Assembly (NCBI GenBank): GCA_001931535.1
Contig: CP016211.1
Coordinates: 6,741,573 to 6,805,572, forward strand
Direction: 5' to 3'
Origin: Minicystis rosea
Lineage (GTDB): Bacteria; Myxococcota_A; Polyangia; Polyangiales; Polyangiaceae
DNA: 64,000 nt
Shown: positions 9,508 to 17,572 of the stretch, piece by piece
How the letters are laid out: each line of letters begins with the position of its first letter
Position numbering within the stretch: the first letter of the stretch is position 1
Notes under the pieces: model-generated
What the model saw: the letters and a program-made list of their open reading frames with translations, nothing else
What the model was told of the DNA's origin: nothing
Database searches by the model: none
Position numbers and translations under genes: made by a program

Positions 9508-10242
9508 ATGTGGGGTATCATTCCGGCGGCCGGCATCGGAAGCAGGATTCAGCCGCTCGCGTTCTCGAAGGAGCTGCTCCCGGTCGGGTGCCGCAGCGAT
9601 GGCGGCGCGGAGCGCCCACGTGCGGTGAGCGAGTATCTCATCGACCGCATGCTCGTGGGCGGCGCCACGCAGATATGCATGGTGATCTCTCCGGAGAAGG
9701 CCGACATCTTCCAGTACTACGGCGCCTCGATCGGCGGCGCGTCGCTCTGCTACATGGTGCAGCCGAGCGCAAATGGCCTGTGCGACGCCATCTTTCGCGC
9801 GCTCCCGCTGATTCACCCCGACGAGGACGTGCTCGTCGGTTTGCCGGACACGGTGTGGTTTCCGGAGGACGGGCTCGAGCGACTCCCTTCGGGCGGCCTT
9901 TCGTTTCTCCTCTTCGAGGTCGAGCACCCGGAGCTCTTCGACGCGGTGGTCTCCGACGAGAAAGGCAACGTGCGCGAAATCCAGGTGAAGCAACAGGGCG
10001 CCAGCTCCAACTGGATCTGGGGCGCGTTCAAGCTCGACGGCGCGGTGCTGCGCTCGCTCCACGCGCTCTGGTGCGAGCGGGATCGCGCCGACGCGTACCT
10101 CGGCACGCTGGTGAACGCGTACCTCGCTCGCGGCGGCGGCGCACGCGCGGTCCGAGCCGGCGAGATCTATGTCGACGTGGGGACCGTGCATGGATATCGC
10201 GAGGCCATCCACCTCCTCGGCGAGCGTGGGAGGGCGGCATGA
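9508..10242 (+). CDS. Sugar-phosphate nucleotidyltransferase-like protein
   Basis: 244-residue protein of the NTP_transferase fold (RmlA/GalU-like), expected to activate a sugar phosphate with an NTP. The N-terminal loop reads IIPAAGIGSRIQPLAFSKELLPVG, matching the G-x-G-x-R-x-x-P-x-x-x-x-x-P-K-x-x-x-P signature, with SKELLPV supplying the lysine. GLPDTVWF marks the metal/substrate Asp. ATG at 9508, overlapping its neighbour at the 3' end (ATGA). The exact sugar and nucleotide cannot be told. Confidence 0.8.
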   Translation: MWGIIPAAGIGSRIQPLAFSKELLPVGCRSDGGAERPRAVSEYLIDRMLVGGATQICMVISPEKADIFQYYGASIGGASLCYMVQPSANGLCDAIFRALPLIHPDEDVLVGLPDTVWFPEDGLERLPSGGLSFLLFEVEHPELFDAVVSDEKGNVREIQVKQQGASSNWIWGAFKLDGAVLRSLHALWCERDRADAYLGTLVNAYLARGGGARAVRAGEIYVDVGTVHGYREAIHLLGERGRAA

Positions 10243-10973
10243 GCGAGCTCTCGCGCGAGCAGATCGAAGAGCGCGTGCAGCGCCTCGGGCCGTGGTTCCA
10301 CAACCTCGATCTCGGCGGCGTGCAGACGGCTCCCCAGCACTTCCTGGGCGATTATCCCTCCTGCAAATGGCGCGCGTTCGCCCGCGCGATTCCGGCCGAT
10401 CTCCGGGGGAAGAGCGTCCTCGACATCGGCTGCAACGCAGGTTTCTACGCGATCGAGATGAAGCGGCGCGGCGCCGATCTCGTGGTCGGGATCGACAGCG
10501 ACGAGCGCTATCTGGCGCAGGCGGAGCTCGCCGCCCAAGTCCTCGGGGTCTCGATCGAGCTGCGCCCGCTCTCGGTCTACGAGGTGGCCCGCCTCGGGCG
10601 GCGCTTCGACGTGGTGCTCTTCATGGGCGTGCTCTATCACCTCCGGCACCCGCTCCTGGCGCTCGACCTCATCGCCGAGCACGTGGCAGAAGACATGTTG
10701 GTGTTTCAAGCCATGCAGCGTGGGAGCGACGAAGTGACGCCCCTCGCCGAGGATTACCCCTTTGCCGAAGTCGATGTCTTCGACATGCCGGGCTATCCCA
10801 AGCTCCATTTCGTCGAGCATCGCTACGCGCAAGACCAGACGAACTGGTGGATCCCCAATCGAGCCTGCGCGGAGGCGATGGTGCGGAGCGCGGGATTCAC
10901 CATCACGAGCAGGCCCGAGCCCGAAGTCTACGTGTGCCGCCGCGAGGGCGCGGCGTGGGGAGCGCCGCGATGA
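10239..10973 (+). CDS. SAM-dependent methyltransferase
   Basis: 244-residue class I methyltransferase resembling the CmoB/DUF1698 group. The SAM-binding motif is VLDIGCNAGFYAIEMKRRGA followed by the acidic VVGIDSDERY; the conserved FMGVLYHLRHPLLAL and late TNWWIPN segment (which I recall from the TIGR04290-type family) are present. It shares ATGA overlaps with both neighbours. In this locus it probably methylates a sugar or carrier-linked glycan rather than RNA, but this is inference from context. Confidence 0.8.
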   Translation: MSELSREQIEERVQRLGPWFHNLDLGGVQTAPQHFLGDYPSCKWRAFARAIPADLRGKSVLDIGCNAGFYAIEMKRRGADLVVGIDSDERYLAQAELAAQVLGVSIELRPLSVYEVARLGRRFDVVLFMGVLYHLRHPLLALDLIAEHVAEDMLVFQAMQRGSDEVTPLAEDYPFAEVDVFDMPGYPKLHFVEHRYAQDQTNWWIPNRACAEAMVRSAGFTITSRPEPEVYVCRREGAAWGAPR

Positions 10974-11857
10974 TCGAAGCCGTGATGCTCTGGAACGAGC
11001 CGAACAACAAGTCGCACTGGGACTTCGAGATCGATCCCGAGTGGTCATCGTACGGATCCATGGTCAAGCGCGCCGCCGATGCCGTGCGCGCCGAGAGCCC
11101 GAGCCTGCGTCGCGTGCTCGGTGGCATCTCACCCATCGATCCGGCGTTCGTCACGAACCTGCGCGAGCAAGGTGTCCTCGATCACGTGGACATCGTCGCC
11201 GTGCACGGCTTTCCGCTCGATTGGAACCATTGGCAGATCCACGAGTGGCCCGAGAAAATCGCCGAGATCCGCGCCGTCACCGACAGGCCCATTTGGGTCA
11301 CCGAGATCGGCGCCTCGTCCTTCGGCGCCGAAGAGGTGCAGGAGCTCGGCCTGCGGCGGAGCATGGAGCTCCTGCGGGGGCACGTCGATCGCATTCATTG
11401 GTACAGCCTTTACGATCTTCCCGCCGCGTGGCCCGCGACCACCCGTCATCGCGAGGCCGAGGGCTCGTCGTACTACCGGCACTTCCACATGGGTCTCCTC
11501 CGCGAGGACGGCAGCCCCAAACGCGCGTTCGACGTGTTCCGCGAGCACGCGCCCGAAGCCGGCATCTGCCAGTGGTTTCATTTCGAGGATCATCGCCTCG
11601 ACGACGCCGTCGCGCGGCTCCGCGAGCTCGGCGTCCGGCACCTTCGCACCGGCCTGAGCTGGGCCGACAGCTTTCGACCGAACGCCGAGGCCTGGTTCGA
11701 TCGGCAGATGGCCGCGCTCGAGCCGTTCGAGGTGACGCTCACGTATTGCTTCACGCCGGAGCACCTCGGCGTCCGGCCGCATCACACGAGCCCGCCGCGA
11801 AACAACGATGATTTTGCCGATTTTTGCGCGCGGATGACGCGGCGCTACGCCTGCTGA
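10970..11857 (+). CDS. Glycoside hydrolase-like protein with permuted barrel order
   Basis: 295-residue protein related to clan-A (TIM-barrel) glycosidases. The acid/base motif WNEPNN is at residues 8-13, the very N-terminus, and the nucleophile motif TEIG is at 111-114. In ordinary clan-A enzymes the acid/base motif sits at the end of strand 4, after more than 100 residues. Here the missing front part appears at the C-terminus: residues about 212-295 (LRELGVRHLRTGLSWADSF, then TLTYCFTP and HHTSPP) look like strands 1-3. The order is therefore strands 4-8 then 1-3. The start is fixed by the ATGA overlap with the methyltransferase. It could act on, or simply bind, the locus glycan. Confidence 0.65.
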   Translation: MIEAVMLWNEPNNKSHWDFEIDPEWSSYGSMVKRAADAVRAESPSLRRVLGGISPIDPAFVTNLREQGVLDHVDIVAVHGFPLDWNHWQIHEWPEKIAEIRAVTDRPIWVTEIGASSFGAEEVQELGLRRSMELLRGHVDRIHWYSLYDLPAAWPATTRHREAEGSSYYRHFHMGLLREDGSPKRAFDVFREHAPEAGICQWFHFEDHRLDDAVARLRELGVRHLRTGLSWADSFRPNAEAWFDRQMAALEPFEVTLTYCFTPEHLGVRPHHTSPPRNNDDFADFCARMTRRYAC

Positions 11858-11868
11858 AGCGCGCGCCG

Positions 11869-12705
11869 TCAGATACCGATCCAACGCGAGATGGCCTCCT
11901 CGATACCGCCGCCGGTGTCGGCAGTCGCTTCGAGCACGCAACCGGCCGCCGCACATACGCTCGTGGGCGCTCCACCCATGGCGAAGGAGTGGCCGGCCCA
12001 CGAGAGCATCGTGAGATCGTTGTACCAATCGCCGACGGCGGCGACGTCCCCGCGCTGGACGCCGAGGTGATGCGCGAGCCGCGCCAGCGCGGTGTGCTTG
12101 CCGACGCCGTGCGGCGCGGCGCGAAGCACCCACGGCGCGCCTTCTCCGAGGCCGAACGCGCTCAGATCCACGGTGGTGTCGCGCCCCTCGATGGCCGCAT
12201 GCGCGGCCTCGACATGCGGCTGCGGACCGATGCCGAACGCCATGACGGCGCCCGCGCGATCGGGCTCGTCGAAGCACGCGCTGAAGGTGAGCTTCGAGGA
12301 CCAAGCGCTCACGAGATCGGCGTGCGCCGCGCCGGACGCGTCGCCCCAGATGGCGTCGGCGAAGAACAGGAACGGCGCGAGCGCGTGCGCCACGGCGGCG
12401 TCGAGCAGCGCGGCGAGCGCAGACGGCGCGAGGTGCGTGGCTTCGAGGATCGCGCCGCTCCGCGGACACACGAGGGCGGCGCCGTCGGCACAGACGAGCG
12501 GCACCTCGAGGTCGAGCGAGCGAGCGACCGAGAGCGCCAAAGGAGCGAGCCGACCCGTGGCCAGCGTGACGAAGACGCCCGCTCGCCGAGCGCGATCGAT
12601 CGCATTCACGTCCCGCGGATCGATCGTCCCGCGCGCCCCGATGAGCGTGCCGTCCACGTCCACGGCGAGCAGGCGAGGGCGTCGGGAATGGCTCGGCGGG
12701 AGCAT
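11869..12705 (-). CDS. HAD-superfamily phosphatase (Cof-like)
   Basis: Cof/sucrose-phosphatase-type HAD hydrolase of about 278 residues. Motif I is LLAVDVDGTLIGARG with both catalytic Asp residues, motif II is VTLATGR, motif III is the lysine in GVGKHTAL, and motif IV is VAAVGDWYNDLTML. A start at 12705 (MLPPSHSRR) places motif I at the usual distance; an in-frame ATG at 12735 would add ten residues but overlap the divergent gene's start region. It converges with the glycosidase-like gene and diverges from the PRTase-kinase gene. Confidence 0.8.
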   Translation of the reverse strand: MLPPSHSRRPRLLAVDVDGTLIGARGTIDPRDVNAIDRARRAGVFVTLATGRLAPLALSVARSLDLEVPLVCADGAALVCPRSGAILEATHLAPSALAALLDAAVAHALAPFLFFADAIWGDASGAAHADLVSAWSSKLTFSACFDEPDRAGAVMAFGIGPQPHVEAAHAAIEGRDTTVDLSAFGLGEGAPWVLRAAPHGVGKHTALARLAHHLGVQRGDVAAVGDWYNDLTMLSWAGHSFAMGGAPTSVCAAAGCVLEATADTGGGIEEAISRWIGI

Positions 12706-12742
12706 CGTGGCAGGTCCCAGGTTTGCGTGGGCCATGCCAACG

Positions 12743-14380
12743 ATGGAGACACCGGTGCGCGCAGGATCGAACCTCCATGTGTTTCGTCACGGGCGACGTC
12801 GCGTGGCCGTCGATGCGCTGATCGAGAGCCTGCGCGCCGCGATCACGCGGCTCGCGGGCGCAGCGAATCCAGCGGCGTCCCGCGATCTCGCGACGGACAC
12901 CTTGATCCTCGCGGGCGAGCTCGAGTGCGTGCTCGCCGATCACGGGGCGCCCGGCGTACGCATCGCCATGCGGATCACCGATCGACTCGCGGAGACCGCC
13001 GAGGGTGCGGAATTCACGAACATCACGGTACCCGTCGATCTCGGCGCCGGTCTCCCTGCGTCGGTGAGCCTGTCGCCGCCGGAGAGCTTCACCTGGTACG
13101 GCCTTTCGCCCAATGCCTTCGCGCGGCTCGCATCGAGCATCGATGTCCCCTCGGGCACGGCGGCGGTGGTCGGGATCCGGTCCATCGGAACCACGTTGAG
13201 CGCGGTCGTCGCAACGACGCTGCAGCGGCGCGGGCTCGCGGTGGATCGCGTCACCGTCCGCCCCGCGGGGCACCCGTACGATCGCGTCCTCCATCTCGAT
13301 CCGGAAACGCGGGCGTGGATCACCGGCGCGCGTGATCGCGGCGCATCGTTTCTCGTGGTCGACGAGGGACCGGGGATGAGCGGCTCATCGTTCCTCTCCG
13401 TGGGCGAGGCCCTCGCCGGTGTGGGTGTCGATCCTCGGCGCATCGTGCTCCTCGGCACGCACGCGGCGGATCCCTCCAAGCTCTTGGCGAGGGACGCCGC
13501 GCGGCGCTTTGCGGCGCTCGGGAGCTCCTTGGTCGTGCCGCCGACGCAGTTACCGGCGGACGCTGCCATCGATGTCTCGGGTGGCCTTTGGCGCGCGACG
13601 TTCTGCGGCCCGCCCACGTCCTGGCCCGCCGCGTGGCCCACCTTCGAGCGCATCAAGCACCTCTCGGCGGATGGATCTCGGCTCTTCAAATTCGAGGGGC
13701 TCGGTCGCGCCGGCGAGGAGGCGCGCATGCGGGCGCGGGCCGTCGCCGAGGCCGGCTTCGGACCGATGCTGCAAGACGTCGGCGACGGCTTCGTGGTGTA
13801 TCCCGTGATCGCCGGGCGGCCGCTTCGACGCGGGGCGCGGAGAGCAGGCCTGCTCGATCGGATCGCGGATTACTGCGCGTTTCGAGCGCGTGCTTTCGCC
13901 GTCCCCATCGATGGGGACGAGCTCCGCGAGATGGTGCGCTGGAACAGCGAGGTCGAGCTCGGGCGCGCCATCGACGAGCCTCTCGAGATCGAGCGGCCCA
14001 TCATCGCCGACGCGCGGATGGATCCGCACGAGTGGATCGAGACGGACGGCGTCGCGCCCTTGAAGGTCGACGCCGCCGCGCATGGAGATGATCACGGTTA
14101 CCCCGGTCCGACCGATGTCGCGTGGGATCTGGCCGGAGCAATCGTGGAGTGGGAGGTCGAGGGATTGGCGCGGGCGACGCTGCTCGCGCGGTATGCGCGC
14201 ATCTCCGGCGATCGCGCGATATCCGGCCGCCTCCCGGCGTATGTGAGGGCCTACGCGCTGGCGCGCATGGCGCGGGCGAAGATGGCGGCCGGTGCGATGG
14301 CGGGGACGATGGAAGCTCCGCGGCTGCTCGCCGATGACGAGAGGTATCGGCGAGCGCTGGAGCGTGAGATGCCGATGTGA
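12743..14380 (+). CDS. Phosphoribosyltransferase / kinase-like fusion
   Basis: 545-residue protein with two parts. The N-terminal part (about 90-245) has VVGIRSIGTTLSAVV and VVDEGPGMSGSSF (206-217), which fits a PRPP-binding loop of type I phosphoribosyltransferases, as seen in TRSP/Ter-type enzymes. The C-terminal part (about 300-545) resembles aminoglycoside-phosphotransferase-like kinases: RLFKFEGLGRAGEEARMR, then FVVYPVIAGRPL, then the KVDAAAHGDDHGYPGPTDVAWDLAGA block in the catalytic/metal region. An ATG at 12734 is an alternative start. Pairing with a divergent HAD phosphatase recalls nucleoside-like metabolite biosynthesis modules. Substrate unknown. Confidence 0.6.
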   Translation: METPVRAGSNLHVFRHGRRRVAVDALIESLRAAITRLAGAANPAASRDLATDTLILAGELECVLADHGAPGVRIAMRITDRLAETAEGAEFTNITVPVDLGAGLPASVSLSPPESFTWYGLSPNAFARLASSIDVPSGTAAVVGIRSIGTTLSAVVATTLQRRGLAVDRVTVRPAGHPYDRVLHLDPETRAWITGARDRGASFLVVDEGPGMSGSSFLSVGEALAGVGVDPRRIVLLGTHAADPSKLLARDAARRFAALGSSLVVPPTQLPADAAIDVSGGLWRATFCGPPTSWPAAWPTFERIKHLSADGSRLFKFEGLGRAGEEARMRARAVAEAGFGPMLQDVGDGFVVYPVIAGRPLRRGARRAGLLDRIADYCAFRARAFAVPIDGDELREMVRWNSEVELGRAIDEPLEIERPIIADARMDPHEWIETDGVAPLKVDAAAHGDDHGYPGPTDVAWDLAGAIVEWEVEGLARATLLARYARISGDRAISGRLPAYVRAYALARMARAKMAAGAMAGTMEAPRLLADDERYRRALEREMPM

Positions 14381-14396
14381 GCGCGCGCGAACGAGA

Positions 14397-15350
14397 TCAG
14401 GCCGCCTCGACGCACCGCTGGGTGACGCGCGCGCGGAACCACTCGATCGTCTTGTGCAGCCCCTGGCGAAGCTGGATGCGCGGCTCGAATCCGAGTGTGG
14501 CGCGGGCCTTGTCGATCACCGGCCGGCGCTGCCGCGGATCGTCGTCGGGCAACGGCGCGAAGACGAGGCGCCCCTTGCTGCCCGTCAGGTGGAGGACCTC
14601 CTCCGCCAGCTCGCGCACCGTGAACTCACCGGGGTTGCCGAGATTGACGGGCCCGAGCTCGTGCGGGTGCTCCATGAGGTGGACGATGCCCTGCACGAGA
14701 TCGTCGACGTAGCAGAAGCTCCGCGTCTGCGAGCCGTCGCCGTAGATGGTGAGGTCCTCGCCGCGCAGGGCCTGGACGATGAAGTTCGAGACCACCCGGC
14801 CGTCGTCCGGCGCCATCCGCGGGCCGTAGGTGTTGAAGACGCGCGCGATGCGCACGGCCACGCGGTGCTTGCGGTGATAGTCCATCATGAGGGACTCGGC
14901 GCAGCGCTTCCCCTCGTCGTAACAGGCGCGGATGCCGATGGGGTTCACCGAGCCGCGGTAGCTCTCCGGCTGCGGATGAACCTCCGGATCACCGTAGACC
15001 TCGCTGGTGGACGCCTGAAAGACACGGGCGCCGGAGCGTCGCCCGACCTCCAGCGCATGGAACGCGCCGAGGACGTTGGTGAGCAACGTGCGCACGGGAT
15101 CGCGCTGGTACTTCGGTGGGCTCGCGGGGGAGGCGAGGTTGTAGACGCGGTCCACGACGAGATCGATCGGCTTCATCACGTCCTGCTCGATCAGGGAGAA
15201 CCTCCGGTGGGCGGCGAGGTGCGCGACGTTCTCGCGCGCTCCGGTCGAGAAGTTGTCGAGCGCGATCACCTCGTGTCCCTCCCCGAGGAGGTGCTCGCAC
15301 AGGTGGGAGCCGATGAAGCCGGCGCCGCCAGTCACCAGGATGCGCATCAT
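14397..15350 (-). CDS. uxs: UDP-glucuronate decarboxylase (UDP-xylose synthase)
   Basis: 317-residue short-chain dehydrogenase/reductase that turns UDP-glucuronate into UDP-xylose with tightly bound NAD+. It has the GGAGFIGSHL nucleotide loop, YNLASPASPPKYQ, the catalytic STSEVYGDP, the UXS-type active-site YDEGKRCAE and the RVFNTYGPRM segment typical of UXS. ATG at 15350 (a second ATG follows immediately). It is the last gene of the eight-gene reverse run, and with ugd completes UDP-xylose synthesis. Confidence 0.92.
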   Translation of the reverse strand: MMRILVTGGAGFIGSHLCEHLLGEGHEVIALDNFSTGARENVAHLAAHRRFSLIEQDVMKPIDLVVDRVYNLASPASPPKYQRDPVRTLLTNVLGAFHALEVGRRSGARVFQASTSEVYGDPEVHPQPESYRGSVNPIGIRACYDEGKRCAESLMMDYHRKHRVAVRIARVFNTYGPRMAPDDGRVVSNFIVQALRGEDLTIYGDGSQTRSFCYVDDLVQGIVHLMEHPHELGPVNLGNPGEFTVRELAEEVLHLTGSKGRLVFAPLPDDDPRQRRPVIDKARATLGFEPRIQLRQGLHKTIEWFRARVTQRCVEAA

Positions 15351-15386
15351 GACGTTGTAACCTCCGACTGCGTTGCAACCACGACC

Positions 15387-16463
15387 TCAGCCCTCGCCGA
15401 GGATCTCGACGGCGTAGCGATCGAGCGCGTCGGCCCGGTGCGCGGCCGTGTGCTCGGCGAGCGCTCGCGCCCGGGCGCGCCGGCCCACCGCGAGGCGCTC
15501 CGCCTCCGGGAGCTCGCGGATCAACGAGAGTACCTCTTCCGTCGATTCGGCGACGAGCAGCTCGCGGCCGGGCTCGAAGAACTCGGAGAGCCCCGGCCAC
15601 GCGTCGCTGATCACGGGGACGCCGCACGCGGCCGCCTCGAAGATGCGTACGCTCGGTGAGAAGCCTGCTTCCATCATGTCCCGGCGGGTGACGCTCAGCG
15701 TGAACCGCTGCGCGTTGTAAAAGGCGCGATGCTCGTTCGGGGCCACGTGATCGGCGCGGTCCACGTTCTCGGGCCAGACGAGCTCCGCCGGGTACTGCGC
15801 GCCGGCGACGCCGAACCGCCTCTCCGGCAGGCGCCGCGCCGGCTCCATCAAGAGCCGCTCCAAGGACGGCTGACGATCGACGCTGTAGGTGCCGAGGTAT
15901 CCGAGATCCCAGCGCGGCTCGGCGCGCATCGGGTGGTAGCAATCGGGGTCCACCGAGCAGTAGAGCGGGCGGACCCGCGCCGCGCCGTAGCGACGCGTCA
16001 CGTGCGCGAGCGTGGGGCCGCCGGTGAACGAGAGGTACAGATCGAAGCGCGGCACGAGATCGGGTGAGAGGTACTCGTGATCGCCGCGCTCCAACTTGCC
16101 GAGCGTCACCGGCGTGTCGATGTCGTAGAACGCACGCAGGCCGCGCGCCGTCTCCAGCACCCACGAGCTCACGCGCGCGCCCTCGGGCACGAACGAGCCC
16201 ACCACGACCACGTCGGCCTCGCGGATGGCCGCATCGAAGCGCGCCGTGAGCTCGTCGAAGCTCCGGTAGAGCTCGGTGCGACAGTAGGGCGGCGCGGGGA
16301 GATCGCGGTTGGCCTCGTAGTAAGGGACGTCCCGCTCGAGGAAGAGCACGCGGTGCCCGCGCGCCGCGAGCGCCTTGAGCATGCCTCGGTACGTCGTGGC
16401 GTGTCCGTTGCCCCACGCGGAGGTGATCGAGAGGCCCAGAAAGACGTACGAACGTTGCTTCAC
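15387..16463 (-). CDS. Glycosyltransferase (CgeB-like/GT4-type)
   Basis: 358-residue glycosyltransferase of GT-B fold. The N-terminus SYVFLGLSITSAWGNGHATTYR is a donor-side glycine-rich loop shared by the sibling gene upstream. The C-terminal donor-binding part has SVTRRDMMEAGFSPSVRIFEAAACGVPVISD, matching the E-x7-E-like, A-x-G-x-P signature of CgeB/GT4 proteins. GTG start (16463) is set by its overlap with the stop of the preceding gene. The segment SFTGGPTLAHVTRRYGA is conserved between the two siblings, so they probably arose by duplication. Confidence 0.85.
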   Translation of the reverse strand: MKQRSYVFLGLSITSAWGNGHATTYRGMLKALAARGHRVLFLERDVPYYEANRDLPAPPYCRTELYRSFDELTARFDAAIREADVVVVGSFVPEGARVSSWVLETARGLRAFYDIDTPVTLGKLERGDHEYLSPDLVPRFDLYLSFTGGPTLAHVTRRYGAARVRPLYCSVDPDCYHPMRAEPRWDLGYLGTYSVDRQPSLERLLMEPARRLPERRFGVAGAQYPAELVWPENVDRADHVAPNEHRAFYNAQRFTLSVTRRDMMEAGFSPSVRIFEAAACGVPVISDAWPGLSEFFEPGRELLVAESTEEVLSLIRELPEAERLAVGRRARARALAEHTAAHRADALDRYAVEILGEG

Positions 16464-17572
16464 GCGCTGACCTCCGCGACCTCGACGTCCTGCTCGAGGA
16501 GCGCCGCTTCGACCGCGTGCGCGCGCTCCGCGTAGGTGTGGTGCGCGAGCACGCGCCGCTGCGCCGCGGCCCCGATGGCGCGGGCGCGCGCGGGCGTGAG
16601 CGCGCGGAGGTGATGCGCGACCTCGTCGCCCGATCGCGCCACGAGGATCTCGCGATCGGGCTCGAGGAAGAGCTCGATGCCCTCCCATGCGTCGGTGATG
16701 ATGCACGCGCCGGCGCCCGCGGCCTCGAAGACGCGCGTGGCCGGCGAGAAGCCGCACGTGGCCATGCTGTCGCGGGCCACGTTGAGCACCGCGAGCGCGC
16801 TCGCGTTGAACGCGTTGTGATCGGCCGTGTAGACGTGGCCCACGGCGCGCACGTTCGGCGGCATCTCAGCGTCGTGCCAGCCGTTGCCGCCGAGGAGGAA
16901 GCGTCGCTCCGGCAGCGCGGCGGCGGGCGCGAAGAAGAACTCCGCGACGCGCCGCTCGCGATCGGGCAGGCGGTTGGCGAGGAGCGAGAGATCGGCCTCG
17001 AAGCGCGGCGACGATGCGACCTCGAAGTGCGTGTCGGGATCGAGCGCGTTGTAGATGGGCGCGCAACGCCGCGCCCCGAAGCCGAGGTAGCCGCGCACGA
17101 CTGGATCGCCGCCGCCGTAGGTGAAGACGAGATCGTACTGGGGGACGAGCGCGTGGAACGGGTCGTGCGCGCGGCCGCGGAGCCGATCGAGCGTCGCGGG
17201 CGCGTCGACGTCCCAGAACACGGTGGTGGTCCCAGGCCGCCGCATGGAGGCCACGCCGGCTTCGAGGAGCTCGTCGAAGACGCCGACGCCGCTGGCCTTG
17301 ACGATCACGTCCGCGCCGCGCGCGTCGGCGAGCGCGCGCTCGGGCCCCTCCGCATCGACGCCGGAGTACACGACCACGCGGGCCCAGGGCGGATCGTCGA
17401 TGTCGCGGTGCTTCTGCCGATCGTACGCGTCGGGCTCGTAGAACGTGATGCGATGACCACGGGCATGGAGCGCACGGAGGATGCCGCGGTAGTACGTGGC
17501 CGCGCCGTTCCAGTAGGCCGAGACCAGGCTGGATCCGAAGAAGGCGATGTCCAAGGCTCGCGGTTGGCTCAT
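16460..17572 (-). CDS. Glycosyltransferase (CgeB-like/GT4-type)
   Basis: 370-residue paralogue of the gene just downstream. Shared landmarks are the N-terminal FFGSSLVSAYWNGAATYYRG, the mid-protein YDLVFTYGGGDPVVRGYLGFGA, and the donor-site NVARDSMATCGFSPATRVFEAAGAGACIITD. Start at MSQPRALDIAFFG (17572) rather than fifteen codons earlier, since it overlaps the preceding stop by four bases. Cytoplasmic, acting on a nucleotide-sugar donor; donor unknown, UDP-xylose possible. Confidence 0.85.
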   Translation of the reverse strand: MSQPRALDIAFFGSSLVSAYWNGAATYYRGILRALHARGHRITFYEPDAYDRQKHRDIDDPPWARVVVYSGVDAEGPERALADARGADVIVKASGVGVFDELLEAGVASMRRPGTTTVFWDVDAPATLDRLRGRAHDPFHALVPQYDLVFTYGGGDPVVRGYLGFGARRCAPIYNALDPDTHFEVASSPRFEADLSLLANRLPDRERRVAEFFFAPAAALPERRFLLGGNGWHDAEMPPNVRAVGHVYTADHNAFNASALAVLNVARDSMATCGFSPATRVFEAAGAGACIITDAWEGIELFLEPDREILVARSGDEVAHHLRALTPARARAIGAAAQRRVLAHHTYAERAHAVEAALLEQDVEVAEVSA

